A stretch of 64,000 nucleotides of DNA, taken from NCBI GenBank assembly GCA_035518815.1, contig DATIXG010000072.1:62001-126000 (forward strand). The letters are read 5' to 3'. The first letter of the stretch is position 1; each line of letters opens with the position of its first letter. This DNA is from AG25 sp035518815 (GTDB taxonomy: Bacteria > Gemmatimonadota > Gemmatimonadetes > Gemmatimonadales > GWC2-71-9). Both the position numbers and the translations under genes were made by a program. Under the pieces are notes generated by a model. It had not been told where the DNA came from, did not search any database, and saw only the letters and a list, made by a program, of their open reading frames with translations. Shown piece after piece: positions 49,332-59,300 of the stretch.

Positions 49332-50657
49332 ATGCTCGAGACCCTCTGGAACGCGACGCTCTTTCGGCTCGTCGCTGTTCTCCTGCTCGTGGCGGCCAAT
49401 GCGTTCTTCGTCTCCGCGGAGTTCGCCCTGGTCACGTCGCGGCGGACCCGCATCGAGGAGCTGATCCGCCGTGGCGACAGCAAAGCTAGGGTCGCGCGAC
49501 AGGCGATTCAATCGCTGTACCGCTCCATTTCCGCCACACAGCTGGGCATCACCCTCGCGAGCCTCGGCCTCGGCTGGATCGGCGAGCCGGCGCTCGCCGG
49601 CATCTTCCTGCACGCCTTCGGCGGGTTGCCCGCCCCGTTCGATGCGATTGCGACCCACGGCACCGCCGCGGCGGTTGCCTTCATCACCATCACGTTCCTG
49701 CACATCGTGCTCGGAGAGCTTGCGCCCAAGGCGCTCGCGCTGCGGCGCCCCGAGCAGACCAGCCGCTGGGTCGCCGGGCCGCTCATCCTGTTCACGACCG
49801 CCACCAATCCCTTCATCTGGTTGCTGAACGGTGCGGCCAATGCCATTCTGCGACTGTTCGGCGCCCGGGCACCCACGGAGCGCGAAGCCGTCCACTCCCC
49901 CGAGGAAATCATGATGCTCGTGGAGCAGACTCGGAAAACCGGCCGGCTCGACGCACAGGACGCCCGCATGATCCAGGGGGTCTTCGAGTTCAGCGAGAAG
50001 AACGCCCGGGACGTGATGACCCCGCGCACCAACATGATCGCCCTTTCCGCCGACCTGTCGCTCGAAGAGGCGGCCGACCGCGTGGCCGCCGCTGGTCGGT
50101 CGCGCTATCCGGTGTACGGGGACTCCCTCGACGACATCGTCGGCGTGGTTCACGCCAAGGATATCCTGGCGGGCCTGCGCGCCCGCAACGACGGGCCGGT
50201 CCGAGCCATCGTGCGCCCCCCGCTGTTCGTGCCGGGGACCCGCGAGGTCGAAGACGTGCTCGCCGACATGAAGCGCCAGAAGGTCCATCTCGCCATCGTG
50301 CTCGATGAGTACGGCGGCACCGCGGGACTCGTCACCATGGAAGACCTGCTGGAAGAGATTGTGGGACAGATCTACGACGAGTACGACCGCCCGGAGGTGC
50401 AGTCTGCAGTCGCGGGCACCGACGCCGCGCCGGTGCTGCCGGGCTCGATGTCGATCGCGGAAGTGAACCAGCGCTACATGCTCACCCTCGATGATGCGGA
50501 CTACACAACGCTCGGCGGCTTGTTGTTCGGCGTGCTCGGCAGACTGCCCAGGGTTGGCGACCGCGTCGGCGCGGGCGGCGCCACGTTCGAGATCGTCGTC
50601 ATGGACGGCCGTCGCGTCGGCGCCGCGCGCCTACTGCAACGCCCGGTGGCCGCATGA
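49332..50657 (+). CDS. CNNM/CorC-HlyC family membrane protein (DUF21-CBS-CorC)
   Basis: This is a membrane protein of 441 residues. The DUF21 part has four helices (VAVLLLVAANAFFVSAEFAL, SATQLGITLASLGLGWIGE, FITITFLHIVLGELAPKALA), then two CBS domains (ENARDVMTPRTNMIALSADL, GRSRYPVYGDSLDDIVGVVH with AKDILAG) and a CorC/HlyC domain (GTAGLVTMEDLLEEIVGQIY). CNNM proteins move magnesium or sodium; bacterial members are tied to Mg2+ efflux. ATG at 49332 starts a typical hydrophobic segment. The stop overlaps hisZ by ATGA, placing it first in a three-gene operon with hisZ and hisG, which gives no obvious metabolic link. Confidence 0.93.
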   Translation: MLETLWNATLFRLVAVLLLVAANAFFVSAEFALVTSRRTRIEELIRRGDSKARVARQAIQSLYRSISATQLGITLASLGLGWIGEPALAGIFLHAFGGLPAPFDAIATHGTAAAVAFITITFLHIVLGELAPKALALRRPEQTSRWVAGPLILFTTATNPFIWLLNGAANAILRLFGARAPTEREAVHSPEEIMMLVEQTRKTGRLDAQDARMIQGVFEFSEKNARDVMTPRTNMIALSADLSLEEAADRVAAAGRSRYPVYGDSLDDIVGVVHAKDILAGLRARNDGPVRAIVRPPLFVPGTREVEDVLADMKRQKVHLAIVLDEYGGTAGLVTMEDLLEEIVGQIYDEYDRPEVQSAVAGTDAAPVLPGSMSIAEVNQRYMLTLDDADYTTLGGLLFGVLGRLPRVGDRVGAGGATFEIVVMDGRRVGAARLLQRPVAA

Positions 50658-51598
50658 GGCCCCGCGCGAGCATCGCGCCGATCCCCCCCGGCGCGCTCGA
50701 CCTCGCCGGTGAGGCCGTCCGGCGCCGCCGCCAGCTCGAGCGCCGCATGCGCGAGCGCCTGGAGGCCGCGGGATACGAGGAGATCATCCCGCCGACGTTC
50801 GAGTACGCTGAGGTCTTCGCGCGCGCCGGCGGGGCCGACGTGGCCGACCGGCTGATCCGGTTCCTCGATCTCGATGGCCGCCTCCTCGCGCTGCGGTACG
50901 ATTTCACGGCGAGCGTGGCCCGTCTCGCGGCAACCAAGCTGTCCGACCGGGAGACGCCGTTGCGCCTCTGCTACGCGGGCCACGTCTTCCGGCAGGATCC
51001 CGGGCGCGAGGGTCGGCGGCCACGGGAAGTGCTTCAGGTGGGCGGGGAGCTGCTGGGTGACGAGAGTGTCCGGGCCGACGTGGAGATCGTCCGCCGCGCG
51101 ATCGAGCTGCTGCGCTGCGCCGACGTCCGCGAGTTCCAGCTGAACCTCGGCCACGTGGGCGCGCTCGCGCCTGCCCTGGACGCGCTCCCGCCCGACGAGC
51201 GGGCCGCGGTGCGTCGGCTCATCGACCGCAAGGACGCGGCGGGACTCGCGGCCGTCGCGGCCGGCCCGCTCCGGACCCTGCCCTTCGTGCTCGGACGGCG
51301 CGAAGCGCTCGACCGGGCCGCCCGGGTCGCCCCCGAAGCCCGCGGGGCCGTCGCGCGGCTTCAGGAAGTCGATGCCGCGTTGCCGGAGGACGAGCGCCGC
51401 CACGTGGTCTACGACTTCGGGGAGGTGCGCGGGTTGGACTACTACACGGGGTTTCACTTCGAGGTCTTTGTCGCCGGCGCCCGCACCGCAGTCGGCGCGG
51501 GCGGGCGCTACGACGACCTCATGGCGCGCTTCGGTCGCCCGCTGCCCGCCGTGGGACTCTCGCTCGACCTCGACGCCCTCGCGGAGGCCCGCGCGTGA
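50654..51598 (+). CDS. hisZ: ATP phosphoribosyltransferase regulatory subunit
   Basis: HisZ is a histidyl-tRNA-synthetase-like protein without aminoacylation function; it forms an octamer with short HisG and confers histidine feedback control on the first step of histidine synthesis. The 314-residue protein has the class II core: GYEEIIPPTFEYAEVF, RFLDLDGRLLALRYDFTASV, YAGHVFRQDPGREG, REVLQVGGELLG, and the HisA-box-like FGEVRGLDYYTGFHFEVF followed by GAGGRYDDLMARFGR. The anticodon-binding domain of true HisRS is missing, which supports HisZ. It overlaps the next gene, hisG, by GTGA. Confidence 0.93.
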   Translation: MRPRASIAPIPPGALDLAGEAVRRRRQLERRMRERLEAAGYEEIIPPTFEYAEVFARAGGADVADRLIRFLDLDGRLLALRYDFTASVARLAATKLSDRETPLRLCYAGHVFRQDPGREGRRPREVLQVGGELLGDESVRADVEIVRRAIELLRCADVREFQLNLGHVGALAPALDALPPDERAAVRRLIDRKDAAGLAAVAAGPLRTLPFVLGRREALDRAARVAPEARGAVARLQEVDAALPEDERRHVVYDFGEVRGLDYYTGFHFEVFVAGARTAVGAGGRYDDLMARFGRPLPAVGLSLDLDALAEARA

Positions 51599-52266
51599 CC
51601 GAGCCCACCTCGCTCAAGGTCGCGCTCCCCAAGGGGCGCCTGCTCGAGCCCGCCCTGGCGCTCTTTCGCTTGGCCGGCTACGAGATCGCGGAATCAGTGG
51701 AGACGCGGCGCCTGGTCGTGCCGTCCGTGGACGGGTCCCTCGAATTCCTGTTCGTGAAGCCGGCCGACGTCCCCGTCTACGTGGAATCGGGAGCCGCCGA
51801 TCTGGGGATCGCCGGGACCGATGTGCTGCGGGAGGCCGCCGCCGACGTGCTCGAGCCCCTCGCGCTCGGATTCGGCGCCTGCCGGCTGGTGGTCGCGAGT
51901 CCGGCGCCCATTCCGTTTCCCTCGCTCCCAGGTGGCATCACCCCGCGCGTGGCCACGAAGTATCCCCGCCTCACTCGCGAGTTCTTTGCCGAGGCGGGCA
52001 TCGGGGTAGCTGTCATCACGGTAGCGGGATCGGTCGAGGTGGCTCCCCTGCTGGGCCTGTCGCATTGGATCGTCGATCTCGTGGACACGGGCCGCACGCT
52101 CAAGGAGAACGGCCTCGTCGAGCGCGCGCAGATCCTGAACGTCGGTGCAGTCGTGGCGGTCAATCGCGCGAGTCAGAAGCTGAAACTGGAACGTCACCAG
52201 CAGCTGCTTGCGAGGTTGCACGACGCGATGTCGCCACGTTCTACCAAAGGCGTGCGCACCTCGTAG
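51595..52266 (+). CDS. hisG: ATP phosphoribosyltransferase, short form
   Basis: This enzyme joins ATP and PRPP, the first committed step of histidine synthesis. It is 223 residues, the short form without the C-terminal ACT-like regulatory domain, so it depends on HisZ, encoded just upstream with GTGA overlap. Motifs are VALPKGRLLEPALALF, AADLGIAGTDVLREAAADV, VATKYPRLTREFF, and the PRPP-binding region HWIVDLVDTGRTLKENGL. It ends four bases from the convergent pdxA. With hisD on the opposite strand 2.3 kb away, his genes here are split; others must lie elsewhere. Confidence 0.95.
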   Translation: MTEPTSLKVALPKGRLLEPALALFRLAGYEIAESVETRRLVVPSVDGSLEFLFVKPADVPVYVESGAADLGIAGTDVLREAAADVLEPLALGFGACRLVVASPAPIPFPSLPGGITPRVATKYPRLTREFFAEAGIGVAVITVAGSVEVAPLLGLSHWIVDLVDTGRTLKENGLVERAQILNVGAVVAVNRASQKLKLERHQQLLARLHDAMSPRSTKGVRTS

Positions 52267-52270
52267 CGTC

Positions 52271-53161
52271 TTAGCGTCTTCGCGTCTTACCGCCCAGCTC
52301 CACCGCCAGCTCCAGCGCCGCCCGCATGGACCCCGGGTCGGCCACGCCTTTGCCCGCGATATCGAACGCTGTCCCGTGATCGGGGGCGACCCTCGGGAAC
52401 GGCAGTCCCAGCGTCACGTTCACACCCTTGCCGAAGCCGGCGACTTTGACGGCCGTCATCCCGACGTCGTGGTAGGGCGCGAGCACAGCGTCGAATTCAC
52501 CGCGCGCCGCACGCACGAAGACGGTGTCGGCCGGCACAGGCCCGGTCGCGCCGAGCGCCTCGGCTGCCGGACGCAGCACCCGTTCGTCCTCGTCGCCGAA
52601 CAGACCCGACTCGCCCGCGTGAGGATTCAGGGCGCACACGGCAAGCCGCGGTCGCGCGATGCCCCACCACGCGGTGAGGGCCCGCTCGGTGATGCGCCCG
52701 GCGCGGACCACGCGCTCACTCGTGACCGCCGTCGGAACGTCGCGCAGCGGGATGTGCGTGGTGACCAGCACGACGCGGAGCGCGCCCGCGGCGAGCATCA
52801 TCGCCGCGTCGACGTCGCCGGCGAGATGGGCCAGGAACTCGGTGAGGCCTGGGTAGCGGTATCCGGCGAGGTGAAGCGCATGTTTGTGGACCGGCCCGGT
52901 GACGATTGCGTCGGCTTCATCGGCAAGGGCGAGGCGTACGGCTTGCTCGACACTCTGAGCAGCGATCCGGCCGGCGAGCACCGCCCCTCCTTCGTCCCGC
53001 GCCATCCGTCCCCAGACGCCCACACCCACTTTGCGCGCCGCGGGGAGGGGAGCGATTTGATCCTCGGGCCCGATCAGCGTGATATCGGCGGCGAGCGGTC
53101 CCGCCCCGAGCGCCCGCTCCACCACCTCCGGGCCGATGCCCCGGGGGTCACCCAGCGCCAC
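52271..53161 (-). CDS. pdxA: 4-hydroxythreonine-4-phosphate dehydrogenase
   Basis: PdxA oxidises 4-phosphohydroxy-L-threonine in pyridoxal phosphate synthesis (DXP-dependent route). The 296-residue protein has ALGDPRGIGPEVVERAL at its very start, IVTGPVHKHALHLAGYRYPG, HIPLRDVPTAVTSERV, ALNPHAGESGLFGDED, and metal-site His in LAPYHDVGMTAVK and APDHGTAFDIAGKG. GTG at 53161 is the only start possible before the first motif, which leaves the N-terminus some six residues shorter than usual. It is the last gene of the minus-strand foldase-Mfd operon, 28 bases after the SurA-like gene. Confidence 0.93.
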   Translation of the reverse strand: MALGDPRGIGPEVVERALGAGPLAADITLIGPEDQIAPLPAARKVGVGVWGRMARDEGGAVLAGRIAAQSVEQAVRLALADEADAIVTGPVHKHALHLAGYRYPGLTEFLAHLAGDVDAAMMLAAGALRVVLVTTHIPLRDVPTAVTSERVVRAGRITERALTAWWGIARPRLAVCALNPHAGESGLFGDEDERVLRPAAEALGATGPVPADTVFVRAARGEFDAVLAPYHDVGMTAVKVAGFGKGVNVTLGLPFPRVAPDHGTAFDIAGKGVADPGSMRAALELAVELGGKTRRR

Positions 53162-53189
53162 CGCAAGCCGGGTGCGCGGCGGAGCGGCG

Positions 53190-54869
53190 CTAGAGTCGGA
53201 CTTCGACGTAGGTCGAGCGACGGAGCGTATCGATGTACCGCTTGATGGCTTGCTGCTGCGCCAACTGCTGGCGCAGGCGGTCCTTCACGTCATCGAACGA
53301 CATCTCGCCTTCGCCCCGCCACTTGGTCACGTCGACGATGGCGAACTTGGGGCGCGGCGTATCGGCCCCGACCTCGAGCGGCGGCACGAGCCCCGGCGCG
53401 GTGACCGTGCCGAGCACTTTGGCGTAGTCCGGCGTGAGCTGCGCGATGGGCACGTCTTCATTCAGCGGGCTCTCCTCAAAATCCGAGTACCGGCGGCCGA
53501 CCGAGTCGAACGAGGCGCCCGCGACCAACGCCTGGTATACGGAGTCGGCCAGATGGCGCGTCCGCTCAATCTGCGCCTTCGAAACCACCGGCTGGATGAG
53601 AATGTGGCGCGCCTGGATTTCGGCCGGCTGTACGCGCTCCACCTGGATGATGTGGAACCCGAACGGGCTCGGGACAACGTCCGAGATCTCTCCCGGCTTC
53701 AAGCGGAACGCCACGTCCTCGAAACTCTTGACCATCACCCCGCGCCGAAACCAGCCAAGCTCTCCGCCCTGGGCGCGCGAAGCCGTGTCCGCAGAGAACG
53801 TTTTCGCGAGCTCCGCGAAGTTCGCGCCCCGCCGCAGCGCGACGACCAGCGACTCCGCGCGCGCCCGTGCGCCCGCCAAAGCCCCGGAGTCAGGCAGGAC
53901 CGCGATGACGATCTGTCGATAAGAGACCTGGGGGGGCTGCTTGGGCCGCTGAAGCTTGTCTTGCTCCCAGAAGATGCGCAGCTCCTCTTCGGTAGGCGGA
54001 ATCGGGCGCAGCTTGCCCTTCTGGCGCATCGATTCGATCAGGCGCTGCTGGAGAATCGAACGCCGCTGGTTGTCCGCCAGCCAGCGACGCCACTCTTCCT
54101 CCGACCCGAAGCCGGCCGCGCCGAGCTGGCCCAGGAACTCCGCGTCGGTCGAGAACTGCCGCCGGACGTTGCCGACCGTCTTCTCGACCTGGTCCTGAAC
54201 CTCCTGCTCGGTGACACGGACGCTGGTGTCGCGCTCGGCTTGCTGCACGAGCAGCTCCTCGCTCACCAGCTGATCGAGGATCTGGCGCCGCGCGTCGGCC
54301 AGGCTGGCCGAGTCCTGGGGCAGCTGCGTCCCCTGGGACCGCGCCATCAGGAGCTGTTCGTCCAGCTGCGAGGAGAGGATGGGCGTCACGCCGACGACCG
54401 CGACAATGCGATCCACCACCTGGGGGGGCATGACCGGCTGGGGCAACGATCGCGCCAAACGCTCGCGACTGGGTCCAATCGCGGGTAGGGGCGTCGAGTC
54501 CTGCCCGAACATCGACCTCATCACGTTCGAAGGCGTCGAGTCCGTCACCGCAGGAGCTGCCGACTCCACCGCGGGCGGGGCGGTCGAGTCCGCCACCGCA
54601 GGAGCTGCCGACTCCACTGGGGGCGGGGCGGTCGAGTCCGCCACCGCAGGAGCCACTGACTCCACTGGGGGCGGGGTGGCCGAGTCCGCCGCCGCAGGAG
54701 CCACTGACTCCACTGGGGGCGGGGTAGCCGAGTCCACCACCGCAGGAGCTGGCGACTCCACCGCGGGGGGCGTCGTCGAGTCCACCTGGCCCACCGCGGG
54801 CCGAGTGAGTGCCGCCAACGCAGCAAGCAAGATCAGGAACGAGCTCGTCATGTTCTCCACGTTTGTCAT
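53190..54869 (-). CDS. SurA-like periplasmic chaperone/parvulin with repeat linker
   Basis: This is a periplasmic peptidyl-prolyl isomerase and outer-membrane-protein chaperone of 559 residues. A signal peptide (MTSSFLILLAALAALTRPAV) is followed by five near-identical 16-residue repeats rich in Ala, Pro, Ser and Val, then the SurA-type N domain (VDRIVAVVGVTPILSSQLDE, RRQILDQLVSEELLVQQAER), a first parvulin domain (GELGWFRRGVMVKSFEDVAF, SDVVPSPFGFHIIQVE) and a second, more diverged one starting ARHILIQPVVS. Its ATG overlaps the upstream PpiC-type gene by ATGA. The repeat spacer is unusual for SurA and may extend the protein from its signal-anchor. Confidence 0.9.
   Translation of the reverse strand: MTNVENMTSSFLILLAALAALTRPAVGQVDSTTPPAVESPAPAVVDSATPPPVESVAPAAADSATPPPVESVAPAVADSTAPPPVESAAPAVADSTAPPAVESAAPAVTDSTPSNVMRSMFGQDSTPLPAIGPSRERLARSLPQPVMPPQVVDRIVAVVGVTPILSSQLDEQLLMARSQGTQLPQDSASLADARRQILDQLVSEELLVQQAERDTSVRVTEQEVQDQVEKTVGNVRRQFSTDAEFLGQLGAAGFGSEEEWRRWLADNQRRSILQQRLIESMRQKGKLRPIPPTEEELRIFWEQDKLQRPKQPPQVSYRQIVIAVLPDSGALAGARARAESLVVALRRGANFAELAKTFSADTASRAQGGELGWFRRGVMVKSFEDVAFRLKPGEISDVVPSPFGFHIIQVERVQPAEIQARHILIQPVVSKAQIERTRHLADSVYQALVAGASFDSVGRRYSDFEESPLNEDVPIAQLTPDYAKVLGTVTAPGLVPPLEVGADTPRPKFAIVDVTKWRGEGEMSFDDVKDRLRQQLAQQQAIKRYIDTLRRSTYVEVRL
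54535..54774. repeat. Five 48-bp tandem repeats inside the SurA-like gene
   Basis: Units begin at 54535, 54583, 54631, 54679 and 54727 and a partial sixth at 54775; each starts GTCGAGTCC or GCCGAGTCC on the plus strand. They are in frame (16 codons) and differ at few bases, mostly consistent with slippage or recombination. Copy number probably varies between strains. Confidence 0.9.
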
Positions 54870-56308
54870 TGAATCGTCCGGCGGTGGCCCGTGTCAACGG
54901 GGATGGGTGGCGGTCCCGGTGCCCGCCGCATGCCGCCTTGCGTGCTGTCCGGTTGGCCGCGCAGCGTCTTCGCACGCTCGGCGGCCTCGCCCACGCCCGC
55001 GTGGCTGATGGACCACGTCTCCCGTTCGCGTAAGGCATCAGCGAGGAATGCCGGCACGGGAAAGTAGCTGGCTTGGTTCGTCACGACGCGGCCCAGGTAG
55101 TCGGTGACGTGCGACGCGGCCACCTTGAGTCGAGCGTCCGGCGTTGCAGCGGAGTCCGTCCATAGGCTCGGCGTAAACCCCAGTCGGGCATCGAGCAGGT
55201 GCAGCGCTGAATCGTGGTTGCTCCGCACCCGCTCCCACTCCTCTGTGGTGAGCGCAATGCCGGCGGAGTCCACTTCCTGGAGGAGCAGATCGCGCGCGGT
55301 TGCGGCCCGCAGGAACTCCCGCAATTGATCGTCGCTCGCCGCGGGGAGGCTGCGAATCTCCTGCGGGTTGATAGCCATGATCCACCGCACCAGGTCCTTC
55401 ACGCGGAACGCGCCGCCGGTGTAGCTGACCAGGGTCCGCCCGTCTGTGCGCCCGCCCTCGATGTCGGAAAAGACCTGGCGCATGATCGCCGGAGCGCCTT
55501 CCTTGACCGCGACATGCTTCCGCTGCGCGAGGTCCTCGACGTATGTCGAATCGAATCGTGAGGTCTCGACCTGCGAAAGATCGGCGGTGTACGCATCCCG
55601 CACTTCTTCCAGCGGTGGTCGCCGGATGATGTGAAACCCGAAGGGCGACCGCACCACGGGGCTGATCTCTCCTGGTTTGAGCTCCCAGGCGGCAACCGCG
55701 AACGGCGCCACGAACTGCCCGCGCGACCCGGCACCCAGATAGCCGTCGTGGTCTTTCGAGCCAGGGTCTTCGGAGTAGCGACGGGCGAGCGTGCCGAACT
55801 TCGCGCCGTGTTGGGCGGATGCCTCCCGCAGCAGCCGCTCCGCCAGCGCACGCTTCTGTTCCACCTCCGGGGGGGCCGCACTTGCCGTCACCTGAATCAA
55901 GATGTGCTGGAGGAGCCGAACGTCGCCGGCCGCGTAGGCCGAGTCCACCTGGCCGGCGATCACGTGCGTGCGAGCCTGAGTCAGCTGCTCATGGTACTTG
56001 TCCCACTTGATCTGGGACACGAGCGGCCAATTCGTGGCCAATACCAGGGCCGAGTCCCTCAGGTTCACACCCCTGGCGAGCTGCGCCCCATACACCATGT
56101 AGTCCACGTAGAGCGCGGCCACCGCGGCAACGTTCTCCCGCTTGGGCTCGAGTTTTGGCGCGCGGGCGACCCAGCCGGCCAGCTGCTCGACGCTCAGGTC
56201 CTGCCCAGCCGCGGACGCCGCGATGTCCGGGTGTGCCGAAAACGCGTCCCGCATGGCGCCGCAGGCCACGACCGTCACCCCGAGTAACACCGGGCTCAGT
56301 CTTCGCAT
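54866..56308 (-). CDS. PpiC-type peptidyl-prolyl isomerase lipoprotein
   Basis: This is a parvulin-like foldase of 480 residues, anchored as a lipoprotein (signal MRRLSPVLLGVTVVACG). The N-terminal helices resemble SurA/PrsA chaperone domains, and the parvulin core reads LLQHILIQVTASAAP, LARRYSEDPGSKDHDGYLGA and GEISPVVRSPFGFHII. A long helical C-terminal region (DQLREFLRAATARDLLLQEV) follows, larger than in PrsA. ATG at 56308 is preferred over the GTG one codon earlier; it overlaps the mfd stop as TGATG. It works beside the SurA-like gene downstream, probably in outer-membrane protein folding. Confidence 0.88.
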   Translation of the reverse strand: MRRLSPVLLGVTVVACGAMRDAFSAHPDIAASAAGQDLSVEQLAGWVARAPKLEPKRENVAAVAALYVDYMVYGAQLARGVNLRDSALVLATNWPLVSQIKWDKYHEQLTQARTHVIAGQVDSAYAAGDVRLLQHILIQVTASAAPPEVEQKRALAERLLREASAQHGAKFGTLARRYSEDPGSKDHDGYLGAGSRGQFVAPFAVAAWELKPGEISPVVRSPFGFHIIRRPPLEEVRDAYTADLSQVETSRFDSTYVEDLAQRKHVAVKEGAPAIMRQVFSDIEGGRTDGRTLVSYTGGAFRVKDLVRWIMAINPQEIRSLPAASDDQLREFLRAATARDLLLQEVDSAGIALTTEEWERVRSNHDSALHLLDARLGFTPSLWTDSAATPDARLKVAASHVTDYLGRVVTNQASYFPVPAFLADALRERETWSISHAGVGEAAERAKTLRGQPDSTQGGMRRAPGPPPIPVDTGHRRTIQ

Positions 56309-59300
56309 CACGTCTCTCCTGCCGCAGTGAGCGCCCGGACCAGGCCCGGCCCGACCGCCTCCCCCCCCACCCGGCGCAGCCTCAGCGAGAGGGGCGTCGT
56401 GCGCCGCACCTCGGCTTCGAACTGTACCGCCTCGAGTGCGGACTGGAGCCCGGTGAGGCGCGGCTGCGTGCCCCCCCGAAACGTAAGCCGCGCCTCGTCG
56501 CCCTTCACGAGGACCGTTGCCAGTCCCAGCTGGGCGCCAAGTGCGCGGAGCTCGGCAACGAGGAGCAATCGCGCGGCCTCGGCCGGCAGCGGCCCGAAGC
56601 GATCACGCAACTCCTCGCGCACGGCCTGAATGTCGCACGGTTGCTTCGCATTCGCCAGCCGCCGGTACAAATCGAGCTTCGCCCCGTCGTCGCCGACGTA
56701 CTCATCGGGCAGGTAGGCCGCCTCGTCGAGCGTCACATCGGGCGGCTCGCCCGTCCCCGCCGCCGCCTGGCTCGGTTGGCTGAGCGCGCGCACCGTTTCG
56801 TCCAGCCACCGGAGATACGTATCGATGCCCACGGCCTGCGCGTGACCCGATTGGTCCCGGCCGAGGAGATTGCCGGCCCCGCGCAGCTCGAGGTCCCGCA
56901 GCGCAATGCGATACCCCGATCCGAGGTCGGTGTGGTGCTCGAGCACCTGCAATCGCTGCTCGGCATCGTGATCGACCCCATCCGGCACCAGCAGGTAGCA
57001 ATACGCACGACGGTGACTCCGCCCGACGCGCCCGCGCAGCTGGTAGAGCTGTGCCAGCCCCAGCTGATCCGCTCGGTCGACGATCATGGTATTGGCATTC
57101 GAGACGTCGAGGCCTGACTCCACGATCATCGTGCACACGAGCACGTCCACCTCCCCACCGACGAAGCGGCCCATGATCTCATCCAGCTCGCGCTCCTTGA
57201 GCTGCCCATGGGCCACCGCGATTCGCGCGCCGGCGGGCGCCAGCGTCTCCACCCGCCCAGCGATCGTGGCGATCGTCTCAATGCGATTGTGCACGAAGTA
57301 CACCTGGCCGCCCCGGCTCAGCTCGCGGGCCAGCGCCTCTTCGAGCAGGCCGTCGTCCCACGGCTCCACGAAGGTGAGAACCGGCGACCGGTCCTTGGGT
57401 GGCGTCTCCAGCAGGGTGAGGTCCCGCAGCCGGGCGAGCGACTGATGCAGGGTCCGGGGAATGGGAGTCGCGGTGAGCGTGAGCACGTCCACCGCCAGCT
57501 TCAACGCCTTCAAGCGTTCCTTGTGCCGCACGCCGAAGCGATGCTCTTCGTCGACGATCAAGAGGCCGAGATCCCGAAACCCCACGTCCCGCGACAGGAG
57601 GCGGTGCGTCCCGATGACGATGTCGACCTCGCCGTGCTTCAGCTGGCCCAGGACGCGCCGTGTCTCCGCAGGGCCCCGGAAGCGCGACAGTACCTCGATG
57701 CGAATCGGATAGTCGGCCAGCCGCTCGCGAAACGTGCGCCCGTGCTGCTCCGCGAGAATCGTCGTCGGCACAAGCACCGCGACCTGCTTGCCTGATTGCA
57801 CGGCCTTGAACGCCGCCCGCACGGCCACCTCCGTCTTCCCGTAACCGACATCTCCCACGAGCAAGCGATCCATCGGCTGGGGGCGCTCCATGTCGCGCTT
57901 TACTTCGTCGGTGGCCTTGCGCTGATCGGGCGTGTCTTCGTACAGAAAGGCCGACTCGAGGGCGCGCTGCCAGGGCGTGTCCGGGAGAAAGGCGAATCCG
58001 CCGGCGAGCTGGCGGCGCGCGTAGAGGTTCAGGAGCTCCGTGGCCATCTCACGGATCGCCGCCCGTGCTTTGTCTCGTTGGCGCTGCCACGTCGTCGCGC
58101 CCAGGCGGTGCAGGCGCGGAGGCGGCGCGTCGCCGTCCCCGGCGACCCGGTAGGGCTCGAGCTGGTCGAGCCGGTAGAGTGGCACATTCAAGCGCGCGCC
58201 ACCCTCGTATTCCACCACCGCGACTTCCAGCTCTCCCTCGCCAACGGCGATCGTCTGCAAGCCGCGATAGATCCCGATCCCGTGCTCCAGGTGGACGACA
58301 TAGTCGCCCGCGGTGAGCCGGCCAACCGCGGCCGTCGGTGCGGCCGTGCGATACCGCCGCGGCCGCCGCAACCGGCGCGCCCGGCGGAAGATCTCGTGAT
58401 CCGTGAGCACCCGCACGGTCGGGAGCACGAAGCCTCCGTCCAGGGCTCCCACGGCCAGCCGTGCGCGATCGGGACCGAGCAGCTCTTCCAGCCGTTCGAG
58501 CTGGCCCTGGTTGTCGCACAGGATGACGCTGGGCGGGTCGGTCGCGAGCACTTGCTCGAGACGCCGGAGGTTGCGGTCGACCGTTTCCGGAGGCGTGATG
58601 GGAAACTGCATTTCGGCATCGGGCGCGTTGATCGAGAGCCGCGCGAACCCTCCGAGACGTTGCCGCCATCCATCGGGGGGAAGCCACAGCGCCTCACGGG
58701 CCGGAGGGTCCTCGCCCAGACGGCGCGCCACCTCCAGATGGTGCGCGGCTTCGTCCCACGCCCGCGCCACTTCTCGATCGAGCGCACTCTCCTGTTCGAG
58801 CACCACGAGGCTGTCCGACGGCAGCAGGTCGAGGAGCGAGGCCCGGCCGCCGGGGCTTCGGTTGACCGCTCCGGCTTCTTCGGTCCGGACGGGGAGGATG
58901 GTCACCCGCGCGATCGCGTCCCCAGACCGCTGCGAATCGAGATCGAACGCGCGAAGCGACACGATCTCGTCATTCCACCACTCGATGCGAGCGGGTGCGG
59001 CCATCCCGAACCCGTATACGTCGATGATGCCGCCGTGAACGCTGAACTGTGCGACCTCGGTCACCGTCGGTACGCGCTCGTATCCCATCGCCACCAGCCG
59101 CGCCGCGACCCCGCTCAGCGCGGCGACGTCGGCGTTCTCTGCGCGTTTGGGCTCGACGACCAATCGCATGTGCTCGAGCGCGGCCGGCACTCCCGATCGC
59201 TCCGCACTCCCGCGCGCCGTGGTGACGAGGACCCGCACGGCACCCGACAACAGCGCCGCCACGGTCTCCACGCGCTCACCGGCGATCTCAAGATGCGGCT

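Noticed and set aside
52264..52295. Repeated GCGTCTTA/GCGTCTTC units between hisG and pdxA
   Set aside because: Three short units crossing the convergent gene ends; simple sequence, no hairpin.
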